Positions 37,961 to 47,210 of a stretch of 64,000 bases of DNA are shown here, piece by piece (position 1 is the first letter of the stretch; each line of letters opens with the position of its first letter). The stretch covers positions 1,380,001 through 1,444,000 of the forward strand of contig NZ_CP046902.1 in the NCBI RefSeq assembly GCF_009789555.1. Direction: 5' to 3'. Under the pieces are notes generated by a model that saw only the letters and a program-made list of their open reading frames with translations, was not told the DNA's origin and ran no database searches. The position numbers and the translations under genes are program-made. This stretch comes from Stutzerimonas stutzeri. Its GTDB lineage: Bacteria; Pseudomonadota; Gammaproteobacteria; Pseudomonadales; Pseudomonadaceae.

Positions 37961-39408
37961 CGCTGGCCCCCCAGCTTCTCGATGTGCTCAATGACCAGGC
38001 CCTCTTCGCTTTCACGCGCGCCGACACGGACGTGATCGCCGGTCTGCAACTTTGTTAGGAGCGATTGATCTGCAACCGGAAAGGACATTGTCATCCCAGG
38101 CATGTTCAGCGTCTTGAACGGCCCATGCGACAGGCCAACCATGCCATCTTCCAGGCTGACGATCGTACCTTCAGCCTCGTGCAGCGCAGGTTCTGTAGAA
38201 GTTGCAGGCTCCTCCAAACCCTGAGCGGTCAGCCCGCGTAGGCTCGCCTCTGAATCCAGGAGAAACTGACCGGACGCCACGACCTTCTGACCGGCTTCCA
38301 GCCCTTCAAGCACCTCTGTCTGGTCATCGAATTCCCGGCCTGTGCGAACCTCAATCGGGCGGTAACGGCCTTGATCCTCGGCCAGCATCACCAATGCGCG
38401 CCGACCGGTGCGAATGACCGCCTCGGACGGGATGACCAAGACATCTTCGACGTTGCGACTCAACGTCACCTCGGCCGTCATGCCGGGACGAAGCCGTTGT
38501 TGCGGATTAGGCAGTTCAACCCGGACGCGCACAGTACGGCTATCCAAGTTGGCTTGTGGTAGTACGGCCTGGATCGTCCCTTCCAGAACTTCACCTGCAA
38601 AGGCCGGGAGGCGCGCGTTGACCAGCTGCCCAGGCGCCACATTTGCAACCTGCGCCTCAGGCACCGCAACCTCTAACCATACCTTTTCCAGCCCATTAAC
38701 ACGTGCCAGAGACGCACCAGTGGATACGGTCATGCCCTCGCGAACGTCGAGGCTGTTCAGCACGCCGCCTATTGGACTCCTCACTGTCCAAACAGGGCGC
38801 GCTTTACCAGTTCGTTCTAGCTGCACTATGACTTCTGGCGGCATGCCAGCAAGGCGCAACCGCTGGCGAGCCGCTGCGAGCAGCTGGGGTTCGCCAATCC
38901 CTTTGAGCGCCAGGTACTCTTCCTGTGCGGCAACCCATTCGGGAACCAGCAGATCGGCTAACGGCGCGCCTTTTTCGATGACATCCTCCGGTGCTCGGTC
39001 GTAAACGCGCTCGACAAAGCCACCGGCACGCGCCTGCACAACCGCCACGTCTCGCTCGTCGAACATCAATGCGCCTGTCGCTTCGAGCGACTGGCTGATC
39101 GATTCACGCGTTACGGTTGCAAAGCGCACGCCGAGATTCTGCGTCACGCTCGGGTCGATACTGATCGATGCCCCGTCGCTTCCCTCATCTGCATAGCGTG
39201 GAATCAATTCCATATCCATGAATGGCGACTTGCCCGGCTTATCGAACTTTTGCTGGGGGACCATAGGGTCATACCAATAGAGCACTTCCTTGTCTTCTTC
39301 TGCAGGCGATTGTCCGAAGGCTGCGGTAGGCAGACCGATTAGCGCTGCAGCGCTAATCATCAGAGGCAGACTGAAGGCGAGTACCAGCCGCTTGTGTTGG
39401 AATGTCAT
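37957..39408 (-). CDS. cusB: Membrane fusion protein CusB with C-terminal CusF domain
   Basis: A 483-residue adaptor. The signal peptide ends near AAFG. A heavy-metal-binding motif follows (YWYDPMVPQQKFDKPGKSPF, residues about 44-63, then MDMELIP). The middle is the usual barrel-sandwich/hairpin. The last about 75 residues are a full CusF domain (SHGPFKTLNMPGMTMSFPV). The fusion means the adaptor carries its own chaperone although a separate cusF is also present. It overlaps cusA and cusC by 4 bp at each end. Confidence 0.93.
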   Translation of the reverse strand: MTFQHKRLVLAFSLPLMISAAALIGLPTAAFGQSPAEEDKEVLYWYDPMVPQQKFDKPGKSPFMDMELIPRYADEGSDGASISIDPSVTQNLGVRFATVTRESISQSLEATGALMFDERDVAVVQARAGGFVERVYDRAPEDVIEKGAPLADLLVPEWVAAQEEYLALKGIGEPQLLAAARQRLRLAGMPPEVIVQLERTGKARPVWTVRSPIGGVLNSLDVREGMTVSTGASLARVNGLEKVWLEVAVPEAQVANVAPGQLVNARLPAFAGEVLEGTIQAVLPQANLDSRTVRVRVELPNPQQRLRPGMTAEVTLSRNVEDVLVIPSEAVIRTGRRALVMLAEDQGRYRPIEVRTGREFDDQTEVLEGLEAGQKVVASGQFLLDSEASLRGLTAQGLEEPATSTEPALHEAEGTIVSLEDGMVGLSHGPFKTLNMPGMTMSFPVADQSLLTKLQTGDHVRVGARESEEGLVIEHIEKLGGQR

Positions 39409-40658
39409 GGTCGGGTATCTCCAAAGGCGAAATGCAGGCGGGCATTGCTCAACGATCGATCGCGGGCGACGTCAATACGCCGTAGCCGGGTCTCCACAAG
39501 CTGTCGTCGCGCTTCGATCACAGCGGTCAGCTCACCGCTTCCGGAGCGGTAATCGGCCATGGCAAGGCGGACCTTCTCTTCAGCGAGGGGTAGTAAGGTT
39601 TTGTCGAGGCGGATGAGTGCGCGGTCCAGACGCTGATACTCAGCGAGGTCAGTACTCAGCTCTTGGTTGTACAGGCGCAAGGTCGCTTGGCGCTGAGCCT
39701 CGATCTGGGCAAGGCGAGCTCGTTCGGCCGCGATCTTCGGATCCTGCCGAGAGCTGGTAAACAGCGGCAGGTCGAAGCTGACGCTGAGGTTCACCATGTC
39801 GCCGTACTCACGGCCACGTCGCAGGTAGTCGATCCCCCAACTCCAATCCGGTGTTTTCTCTGCGATGGCCTGGTGAACCTTTGCCTCCGCTTCACGAGTC
39901 ATCGGGTCGAAGGCGAGTAACGCCGGGTGCCGGTTCAGGTTGTGCTGATAGTTATCAACGGCGGCAAGCCATTGCGGCCAGTCACCTGTAAGCGGCTGGC
40001 CTGCTAGCTCGCCTATCCAGCGCCGGAGGCCGGCCCGCGCAACAGCCTGGTTACGCAGCAGCTCATCCTCTTGTTCAGCCAGCAATGCTGCCTCTTGCCT
40101 CGGAAGTACGCTGTCTGCGGTTTGTCCGCTGCCGCCAGCAATGCGGGCCTGAACAGCCCGCGAAAGGAGCTGATTCTCGCTGTAAAGCTGCTTGAAAAGG
40201 CTTAGCTTCTGCTCGACCGCGAAGCTAGCGATCCATGCCTCGGCGGTTGCTTGGCGCACACCGAGACGTTCAACCGTTTGCTGGGCGTTTGCGAGCGCAA
40301 CACTAGCCTGCGCGGCCTCGACACGAGCGCGCCTTTTCGCTCGGTTTGGCACATCTTGCATGACCCCAACCATTTGCATGGTCATGGCCTCTTGCTCCAA
40401 CTGCCAGCGAGCGTCACCTTCGATGGGCACGCTTTGCAGTCCAAGCTTAAGTTTAGGGTCAGGAAGCTCGCCGGCAGGGATTGCAGCGCTGCGTGCGGCC
40501 ACCAGGTTGGCGGCTTGCGCATGCAGCGAAGGCGCGTCTTGCTCGGCCACGCTCAGAGCTTGTTCTAAGGTCAAAGCGGACGCTAACCCTGGAAACGAGA
40601 GCGCGCCCATGATCAAGGCGGCCACGTACGGCGGCGCCCAATAAATACGGGGTTTCAT
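39405..40658 (-). CDS. cusC: Outer membrane efflux protein CusC (TolC family)
   Basis: A 417-residue TolC-family protein with a signal peptide (MGALSFPGLASA). The long helical hairpins have paired patterns (LTLEQALSVAEQDAPSLHAQ). It lacks an obvious lipobox. It makes the outer-membrane duct for CusBA. First gene of the cusCBAF operon; no clear cop box precedes it, so the promoter may lie before the gene at 40751-41131. Confidence 0.9.
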   Translation of the reverse strand: MKPRIYWAPPYVAALIMGALSFPGLASALTLEQALSVAEQDAPSLHAQAANLVAARSAAIPAGELPDPKLKLGLQSVPIEGDARWQLEQEAMTMQMVGVMQDVPNRAKRRARVEAAQASVALANAQQTVERLGVRQATAEAWIASFAVEQKLSLFKQLYSENQLLSRAVQARIAGGSGQTADSVLPRQEAALLAEQEDELLRNQAVARAGLRRWIGELAGQPLTGDWPQWLAAVDNYQHNLNRHPALLAFDPMTREAEAKVHQAIAEKTPDWSWGIDYLRRGREYGDMVNLSVSFDLPLFTSSRQDPKIAAERARLAQIEAQRQATLRLYNQELSTDLAEYQRLDRALIRLDKTLLPLAEEKVRLAMADYRSGSGELTAVIEARRQLVETRLRRIDVARDRSLSNARLHFAFGDTRP

Positions 40659-40750
40659 TTGCGAAGGATTCCTGATCTTTCATGCGAGCCAAAGGCGCGC
40701 AGTAGCCGGCCCGAATGCTCACTCGGGCGGTTCCTATAATTTGATCGGAA

Positions 40751-41131
40751 TTAGACGCGGGGTGGACGCCAGACGGCGTCTAAAAGGCTAGAGGGGATCA
40801 GGCCGTTATAGGGAGTGGTCACGGGTTTAGCAGCAGGCATCAGCTGGGCTTTTATTGAGACAAGCTGAAGGATACTTGCAGTTTTGCATTCTTGGCCCGT
40901 CTTGCAGACGGTCGCCGTTCCATGCTCATTCGCTTCACAGCACTCGTGTTCAGCACCGTCATCGGCGCCAACCATCGAAGCGTGGTCGGTCGTCATGGCG
41001 CCCACACCTTCCATATCGGACATCATGTGATGCCCGGACGATCCAACCGTCATGAGCATTTCCGCTATCCCATTGATCTGAAGCGCAAGCACTAGCAGCA
41101 GGATAAGGAAGGAGCGCATGTAGGACGTCAT
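40751..41131 (-). CDS. Secreted His/Met/Cys-rich protein of copper cluster
   Basis: A 126-residue protein with a leading hydrophobic segment (MRSFLILLLVLALQINGIAEM). HHMMSDMEGVGAMTTDH and an ECCEAN...CKTGQECK region follow. These can bind copper in the periplasm. It resembles the small hypothetical or CopL-like proteins often found before cusC, but I cannot fix a family. It is 92 bp upstream of cusC and may share its transcript. Confidence 0.6.
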   Translation of the reverse strand: MTSYMRSFLILLLVLALQINGIAEMLMTVGSSGHHMMSDMEGVGAMTTDHASMVGADDGAEHECCEANEHGTATVCKTGQECKTASILQLVSIKAQLMPAAKPVTTPYNGLIPSSLLDAVWRPPRV

Positions 41132-41192
41132 ATTTCCAGCTTACGGGGCAATTCATGAGCAATCAATGAGGCAATCGGTCGCTTCGCAACCG

Positions 41193-41216
41193 AAGCCTAA
41201 GCCTAAGCCTAAGCCG
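41193..41216. repeat. Short tandem repeat AAGCCT x4
   Basis: Four copies of AAGCCT (the last ending AAGCCG) lie just after the stop of the P-type ATPase gene and before the 40751-41131 gene. They could vary in number by slippage; no function is shown. Confidence 0.6.
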
Positions 41217-41223
41217 ACAGGCT

Positions 41224-43587
41224 TCAAACTACACGCGTTTGACGGAGCCGGAGTGCGTTGAACACAACCGATGCTGAGCTGAGGCTCATGGCCAGGGCAG
41301 CAATCATCGGAGACAGCAACAGTCCGAAGAACGGATAGAGCAGACCTGCGGCAATCGGGATGCTCAACCCGTTGTACATAAAGGCAAACAGAAGGTTCTG
41401 ACGCATATTGCGAACCGTCGCCACCGAAAGCGTGCGCGCGCGCAGTATCCCCATCAGGTCACCTTTAACGAGCGTAACTTGGGCGCTGTTCATGGCGACG
41501 TCAGTGCCCGTGCCCATCGCTATGCCGACATCAGCCCTGGCGAGCGCCGGCGCATCATTTATTCCGTCGCCTGCCATGGCGACTACTTTACCTAGGGCTT
41601 GTAGCTTAACCACCAGCGCCTCCTTGTCCTGCGGCTTCACTTCGCCATGCACCTCATCGAGCGATAGCTCACGAGCCACCGCGCGGGCAGTGGTAAGCCC
41701 GTCGCCGGTGGCCATGATGACTTGCACGCCCTCCGCTTGGAGCCGCGCTACAGCTTCCTTGGAAGTCGGTTTGATTGGGTCCGATACGGCCAGCAAGCCG
41801 GCAAGTGCCCCATCAACAGCCAGGTACACAATGCTGGTACCGCTCTCGCGCATTTTTTCTGCCTGATATTTCAACGGCTCGACGCTCACACCCGCATCTT
41901 CCATAAGCGCGGTGTTGCCTAGCTGTAGCTGCTTGCCTTCCACCAGACCACGGACTCCGATCCCTGACCCTGACTCGAAGGTCTCTGGCTTCGCCAGCTG
42001 GAGACCTTCGCTTCTGGCATGGTCTACGATCGCGTGGGCTAGGGGATGCTCACTACCTTGATCCAAGCTGGCAGACAAACGGATGACTTCCTGCGAGTCA
42101 AACGGCGTGACGCCTATGGCCCGATCGAAGACAGGTCGGCCCTCGGTCAAGGTTCCTGTTTTATCGACAATCAGCGTGTCTACCTTACGGACATTTTCGA
42201 TGGCGCCTGCGTCTCTGAAAAGCACTCCACTTCCAGCCGCTTTGCCTGTGGCAACCATGATCGACATAGGCGTTGCCAGGCCAAGTGCGCAAGGGCAAGC
42301 AATGATCAAAACCGCAACTGCATTGATCAGGCCGAATACCCAGCCCTGGTCAGGCCCGAACAGGCCCCATGCAAAGAATGTCAGCAAGGCGATACCGATG
42401 ACCGTCAGCACGAAATAACCTGCAACCGTGTCTGCCATTCGCTGCATGGGTGCTTTGGAGCGTTGTGCATTCGCAACCATCTGGACGATTTGTGAAAGCA
42501 TAGTCCCGGAGCCAACCCTGGTGGCTCGCATGACAAGCGAGCCGCTCGTGTTCATCGTCGCGCCGATAAGCGAATCGCCTGTCCGCTTCGTCACCGGAAC
42601 CGGCTCGCCCGTTAGCATGGATTCATCGACGGCGCTCTCGCCCTCCAATACCTCTCCATCAACGGGTACCTTTTCACCAGGACGAACGCGCAGATGGTCG
42701 CCCTCATGAACATGTGTGAGCGGGATGTCCTCCTCTGAACCATCTTTGGCGATACGGCGAGCGGTTTTAGGTGATAAGCCAAGCAGGGACTTAATTGCCG
42801 AGGACGTCTGCGAGCGGGCCTTCAATTCCAGCAACTGGCCCAGCAGAGTCAATGAAATGATCACCGCGGCGGCTTCGTAATAAACGCCTATCCGGCCGCC
42901 TACTGTGAATGACTCTGGAAACATGCTCGGTAAGAGGGTTGCTACGACGCTGTAAATATAGGCAGCCCCCGTGCCAAGCCCGATCAAGGTCCACATGTTT
43001 GGGCTGCGATGTTTGACCGAGGCGAGACCGCGCGCGAAAAATGGCCAGCCTGCCCACAAGACAACCGGGGTCGTGAGGGCCAGTTCAACCCAGTTCTGGC
43101 TAGCCCCGTGAAACAGCGGTATCGCATGTCCCGCCATTGCCAACAGGGTTACTGCTACGGTCAGGGGCAGAGACCACCAGAATCGCTTCGAGAAGTCCTT
43201 GAGTTCGGGATTCTCCTCCTCGTCGAGTTCAGGGATCAGAGGTTCCAATGACATCCCACAGATAGGGCAATCACCTGGACCCATTTGGCGGATCTCAGGG
43301 TGCATCGGGCAGGTGTACTCTGTCGTTGCATCACCGGCGGGTGGTTTCTGTGCGGGTGGGGTAGATGCCCGAGAGGAGGTTCCATGAGCCTGCGGTGCAG
43401 CGAGATATCGAGCAGGGTCGGAACGAAACTTGGTCTGGCAACCCTGGCTGCAGAAGCGGTAAGTGCTTCCCTGATAATGCTCTTGATGCTCGCTATCCTC
43501 TTCCACCTTCATCCCGCAGACGGGGTCTGTGAGTGCTGCAGTACCTTTCGTTTGGTCGGGCTGGTGATGGCACTGCTGAGAGGACAT
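41224..43587 (-). CDS. Copper/silver-translocating P-type ATPase
   Basis: A 787-residue P1B-1 ATPase that pumps Cu(I)/Ag(I) out of the cytoplasm. In place of HMA domains it has an N-terminal YHS-like domain (DPVCGMKV, then YRFCSQGC; about 20-66 of the longer reading). Next is a heavy-metal-binding motif TCPMHPEIRQMGPGDCPICG. Further on are TGE, the CPC metal site (IIACPCALGLATP) and the phospho-aspartate DKTGTLT. The layout is that of SilP/CopF-type pumps. The ATG at 43587 with AAGG upstream is preferred. A cop box lies about 130 bp upstream. Confidence 0.93.
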   Translation of the reverse strand: MSSQQCHHQPDQTKGTAALTDPVCGMKVEEDSEHQEHYQGSTYRFCSQGCQTKFRSDPARYLAAPQAHGTSSRASTPPAQKPPAGDATTEYTCPMHPEIRQMGPGDCPICGMSLEPLIPELDEEENPELKDFSKRFWWSLPLTVAVTLLAMAGHAIPLFHGASQNWVELALTTPVVLWAGWPFFARGLASVKHRSPNMWTLIGLGTGAAYIYSVVATLLPSMFPESFTVGGRIGVYYEAAAVIISLTLLGQLLELKARSQTSSAIKSLLGLSPKTARRIAKDGSEEDIPLTHVHEGDHLRVRPGEKVPVDGEVLEGESAVDESMLTGEPVPVTKRTGDSLIGATMNTSGSLVMRATRVGSGTMLSQIVQMVANAQRSKAPMQRMADTVAGYFVLTVIGIALLTFFAWGLFGPDQGWVFGLINAVAVLIIACPCALGLATPMSIMVATGKAAGSGVLFRDAGAIENVRKVDTLIVDKTGTLTEGRPVFDRAIGVTPFDSQEVIRLSASLDQGSEHPLAHAIVDHARSEGLQLAKPETFESGSGIGVRGLVEGKQLQLGNTALMEDAGVSVEPLKYQAEKMRESGTSIVYLAVDGALAGLLAVSDPIKPTSKEAVARLQAEGVQVIMATGDGLTTARAVARELSLDEVHGEVKPQDKEALVVKLQALGKVVAMAGDGINDAPALARADVGIAMGTGTDVAMNSAQVTLVKGDLMGILRARTLSVATVRNMRQNLLFAFMYNGLSIPIAAGLLYPFFGLLLSPMIAALAMSLSSASVVFNALRLRQTRVV

Positions 43588-43596
43588 ACGGGGCAC

Positions 43597-44384
43597 CTTA
43601 TGGATTGGTTAGCGACGAACTTGGCCTATTGCAGGGACATTTGCGGTTTTTCAATGCTTGCAGCGTCTGACAGCCAATATATGCAAAGCGTCCTGACCAA
43701 AGGCTGAAGTAACCATTACATTTCTGTCAGGTTCTCTGGTATGTCAGGTCGTATGTATGTTGAAGCGAGCTGCTGGAAAAGTAGCTCGCGCAGATACCGC
43801 CTGCTGGCCTAGCCTATGCCTCCATTGTTCGATGCTCGGCCGCTTCATTTTGATGAATACCGAACCGTGCAAAAGCCTAAGCGCAGGTACTCTGCTTTTG
43901 AATACGCCTTTGGCAGAGTGGGATACGCCGTACGCTCTAATGAAGCCATAGGAACTCCTTTTCTGAGGAGTCAGAAAAGATAGTCCACGATCAGAGGCTG
44001 TGCGGTCGATTTGGTAAATTCTCTTGGCATCAACACGTTACGTGCGAAGTGAGTGAATTTTACTTATATCTCGGCATGACCCCTTACTCGGATCGCCCAG
44101 ATATCTCTCAGTCGGAGCGGGATTTTCTGCCCGACCAATTTCCCTTTGTTCCAGGGCTGACGGCTCCAGGTAGCGATGATGTTCATGGCAAGTCCTCCAC
44201 GTGTGGGAGGACAAGGATGGCTAGCCAGAGCAATGGTCGCTAACCGGCCAGAAGCTGACGTTCAAATTCGTCTAATAATTGCGTGTCAGTCATTACCGCC
44301 GGGCTGCGCCGGCAGATGGTTTGCGTGGCTAGGTGTTGTCAGGTAGGTTCGATCGAATCAGTGGGTCGAATAACAAGGGCAGCT
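43597..44384. other. Long intergenic region between ATPase and HEPN-like gene
   Basis: It holds the box at 43714 and a perfect hairpin with arms CTTTTCTGA and TCAGAAAAG (43958-43979). A short open frame at 43816-43983 (55 codons, FDEYRTVQKPKRRYSAFEYA) has no ribosome site. I cannot support a gene here. This is probably scar DNA between island segments. Confidence 0.4.
43714..43730. promoter_or_regulatory. cop box upstream of the P-type ATPase
   Basis: CATTACATTTCTGTCAG, or on the minus strand CTGACAGAAATGTAATG, matches the island box. It is 127 bp before the ATPase start, so the pump is probably copper-induced. Confidence 0.6.
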
Positions 44385-45431
44385 ATGGACTTCGCTAAGG
44401 CTTACAAGCAGTGCAGAAAATCGATGGCGCTGGGGCGAGGAATAAAAGCAGTAGAAGCTTGCTTACATCGAGGGAAGCATGAGTTTGATAGTTTGCAGGA
44501 AGCGAAGCTGAGCTGTTTTCGGGATATTCGCGGATATAAAATTGTTTCATCTGGTGAGTGTGCATTTTTTCCAAGAGATCTTTCGGAAATCAAAGTGGGC
44601 TCTGGGCTAGCTTGGTACAGAGATACGTTTGCGACTACTGAGATAGTACTCCCCCCATATCATAGCTTTGGATTTCTATCTGAATACGGCGGAAAAATCT
44701 CGAAAAGCAACAGTGAAGAGGAAAGGTACGCTCACGCGAATAATATGCTGTTGGAAATGTACACGCCCCCACGAATGGCCGACCTGATTTGTGGGGCATG
44801 GTCTCAGCGCATCACTTTTGCTCAGTATCAAGAACAGCTGATTGAGGCTGTAAAGGCATACTGTCTGGGTCTGTACGGCGTGGCAATTGTTGGAATTCTG
44901 CCTTGCATAGAAGGGTTCCTAAGAGAGCTTGGAAAGCACGTCTCTCTTCCAGTTAAGGATGCCGTGAATATAGAGACGCTTCTAAAGGTTTTTCATCGAA
45001 TAAAGCAAGGTGAGTTGAAACGACTGGTCGCAGGTTATGATTGGTATCCAGACAAGGAATTAACGATAAACTATTTAAGTCGATATCATGAGCGAGTGCA
45101 GATGCTGGAGAGCATGGAAATGTACTTCCGTGGGTGTTTTTACGGTCATACAGAGTCGTTACCATCGCACTTTGTTTTAAATCGGCATGGGATTGCGCAT
45201 GGATTCTTTAAAGGCTACGCAACACCGAGTAATTTCTTGCGGCTTTTTAATTTAATTAGCTTATTGTCGTTTGCAGCCATTCTTGTCGAAGGGCGCGGTA
45301 GCATGTTACAGCCGGGAGTTACCACTGATTCCGAAGCATTGGCATTGAATTTTACTAAATGCCTATTATCCCGACGATACGTTCAGCCGAATGCTCAATC
45401 GATTCTTCCATCCCCTATTATTTTGGGCTAG
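44385..45431 (+). CDS. Unknown protein with HEPN-type RNase motif
   Basis: A 348-residue protein, visibly more AT-rich than its neighbours. I do not know its family. The C-terminal third is helical and contains NRHGIAHG (residues 266-273), an Rx4-6H motif (R267, H272) as in the active site of HEPN ribonucleases. A hydrophobic helix FLRLFNLISLLSFAAILV follows. The ATG at 44385 is the first codon after a weak SD. It sits alone between a silver ATPase and a small hypothetical gene, near an integrase remnant. A defence or toxin role is possible but unproven. Confidence 0.5.
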   Translation: MDFAKAYKQCRKSMALGRGIKAVEACLHRGKHEFDSLQEAKLSCFRDIRGYKIVSSGECAFFPRDLSEIKVGSGLAWYRDTFATTEIVLPPYHSFGFLSEYGGKISKSNSEEERYAHANNMLLEMYTPPRMADLICGAWSQRITFAQYQEQLIEAVKAYCLGLYGVAIVGILPCIEGFLRELGKHVSLPVKDAVNIETLLKVFHRIKQGELKRLVAGYDWYPDKELTINYLSRYHERVQMLESMEMYFRGCFYGHTESLPSHFVLNRHGIAHGFFKGYATPSNFLRLFNLISLLSFAAILVEGRGSMLQPGVTTDSEALALNFTKCLLSRRYVQPNAQSILPSPIILG

Positions 45432-45547
45432 CCCTATACTCCACGGCACGCCCGCCGGCCGCGCATCGGGCAAGGATTCGGCCGGGCAAGGTGGTATTCA
45501 GATTTGCAGTCAGGTAGCGTCGCGCTCTTCCAAGGGAGGGGCGAGCG

Positions 45548-45991
45548 ATGTGGACAAAGCATTACCGAGTGATGCGATCTGAGTTGGCCAAGTGCGAAAA
45601 AGCCAGGTCCGAACTGGAGAAGATGCACCCGCCCCACACCGTCCAACCGGAACAGGATGGACAGCTTCAGGACTATATTCAGAAGTCGGACAGTCTGTAC
45701 GAATGGCGGCTGCTGATCTTGACCGAGTACTGGATGATAGAGGCAGACCGCCTCGGTGTCCCACTGCCTGATCGCGATGACAGGACTTTCTGGGGGCGAG
45801 TCGAATTTGATAGCGACCCGCGGGAGCCCAGGTATCTCACAGATGCTGGCATTCGCATTGTCAGGGCAGACATCCGCGAGGAGCGTAGGCAGCGCCGCGA
45901 GCCGGTAACCTTCTGGAGTAGCATCATGATTGGGGTAGTCGGCGCCCTGACCGGCCTAGCATCTGTCATACCGAACTGGTGGGCAGACTAG
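45548..45991 (+). CDS. Unknown small protein with C-terminal membrane helix
   Basis: A 147-residue protein. The first about 60 residues are charged and helical, possibly coiled coil (RSELAKCEKARSELEKM). The end is a hydrophobic tail (FWSSIMIGVVGALTGLASVIPNWW), suggesting tail anchoring in the inner membrane. GGGAGGGG precedes the ATG. No family known to me. It lies between the HEPN-motif gene and the integrase remnant. Confidence 0.6.
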   Translation: MWTKHYRVMRSELAKCEKARSELEKMHPPHTVQPEQDGQLQDYIQKSDSLYEWRLLILTEYWMIEADRLGVPLPDRDDRTFWGRVEFDSDPREPRYLTDAGIRIVRADIREERRQRREPVTFWSSIMIGVVGALTGLASVIPNWWAD

Positions 45992-46044
45992 GGCGGCTAT
46001 TGGCCGGTTAGCGACGGCCTGGCTTCGACCGTCGCTATGCATGG

Positions 46045-46340
46045 TCAAACCTCGGTCTGTTCCGCCATCTCTAGGGCATCATCGACCTCAATCCCCAGAT
46101 ATCGAACGGTGCTCTCCAGCTTCGTATGGCCGAGCAACAGTTGAACTGCCCGCAGGTTCTTCGTCCTGCGATAGATCAGCGATGCCTTCGTACGTCTTAT
46201 TGTGTGAATGCCATACAGGGCTGGATCAGGGCCAATGGCTTTCACCCAACCTTTGACGATACGAGCGTATTGACGAGTGGATAGATGGTCTGAGATATGC
46301 AGCCGGCTCGGAAAAAGGCAATCCTCGCTGCGGGGCTGGG
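46045..46340 (-). pseudogene. Tyrosine recombinase (integrase), C-terminal fragment
   Basis: The last about 95 codons of a phage-type integrase. LFPSRLHISDHLSTRQYARI is followed by the catalytic HTIRRTKA (His-x-x-Arg) and LLGHTKLESTVRYLG, with H and nucleophile Y. The N-terminal part with the first catalytic Arg is missing; the TcmP-like fragment abuts it on the opposite strand. It cannot recombine DNA alone. The upper boundary is approximate. Confidence 0.8.
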
Positions 46341-47151
46341 CATGATGTATGGCGATGTGCCGTTCCCTAAGATCAAATGGATTTTCCAGAATCTCAACAA
46401 AGCCGAGGTCCTGCTGACCTTCAATGTCGATTTTTTGGTTACGTATCTAGCCGACCGCCAAGCGAACCGGAAAGCCATTGCAAATATCGGCTTGGATCAG
46501 CATGTGCCATGGGACATGCTTAAACAGCTGAAGGCGCATCAGCCACGGAGCTGGCAATACCTGATCCAGCGCTATCTGTCCGAGGGGATCAAGCAGGAAA
46601 GCGGTGCCCAGTACATGACCGTCTTCTTCATTCGTCCGGCCGGCAGCAACCCGATGGCCTATTGGTTTATCCATCTGGCGAACAACTACCGCGCTAACGA
46701 TGTGATGAAGAAGATCCACTGGAAATACGGCAACAACTTTTCCCATATGCTGTCGCCTTCCAGCTTTTTCAGCTACGACGCCAATCGGGATATCGCCGTG
46801 ACAGGTCAGCACGATTTGCTGTTGGATGAGCATTATTTCGACGATGCTACCAATGACCGCATCCGAGGAGAACTTTCGGAGCTCTTGCCCAAACAGGTCT
46901 ACGAGGTAGAACGGCAACCTTTTTTGGGCCTGATGAGCGGATTGACCAACTACACCATGGCTGACGAGCTTCGCGTAAAGCAGGCACTCGACATTGCTGT
47001 CGCGACCGGTGATCTGCTGGCGGTCGACAAGAACGGCAAAACAAGGCGTCGAAAAGGCACAAGCATCAAGTCGACAGATATCCTGATAGCGCCCCCGCAA
47101 AGACCCATCTTCTTCGTGCCACCTCTGAAGAAATCCAGTTCAGAAAACTGA
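46297..47151 (+). pseudogene. TcmP-like gene, longer 3' fragment (copy 2)
   Basis: Up to 284 codons, of which the part after about 46340 looks genuine (PFPKIKWIFQNLNKAEVLLT, then FSHMLSPSSFFSYDANRD and NYTMADELRVKQALDIAVAT). It fits the C-terminal half of three-Cys-motif partner (TcmP) proteins. The N-terminal part is missing at the junction with the integrase remnant, and the nominal start lies within the integrase reading. The last 110 codons recur at 21306. It might still make a short protein, but truncation is more likely. Confidence 0.6.
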
Positions 47152-47210
47152 GAGGGGCGGCATCGCTCTTCGGGTGGGCGGTTCGCCTCCAACGGTAGAG
47201 GTACCGGCAT
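46810..47210 (+). repeat. Direct repeat, right copy
   Basis: This is the partner of 21306-21700 in the same orientation, starting at CACGATTTGCTG in both copies. The two bracket about 25 kb. Divergence of several percent and different flanks suggest two independent gene relics that could still recombine. Confidence 0.75.

Noticed and set aside
43757..43951. Short frame before the HEPN-motif gene
   Set aside because: No ribosome site, no family, and in conflict with another equally weak frame at 43816-43983.
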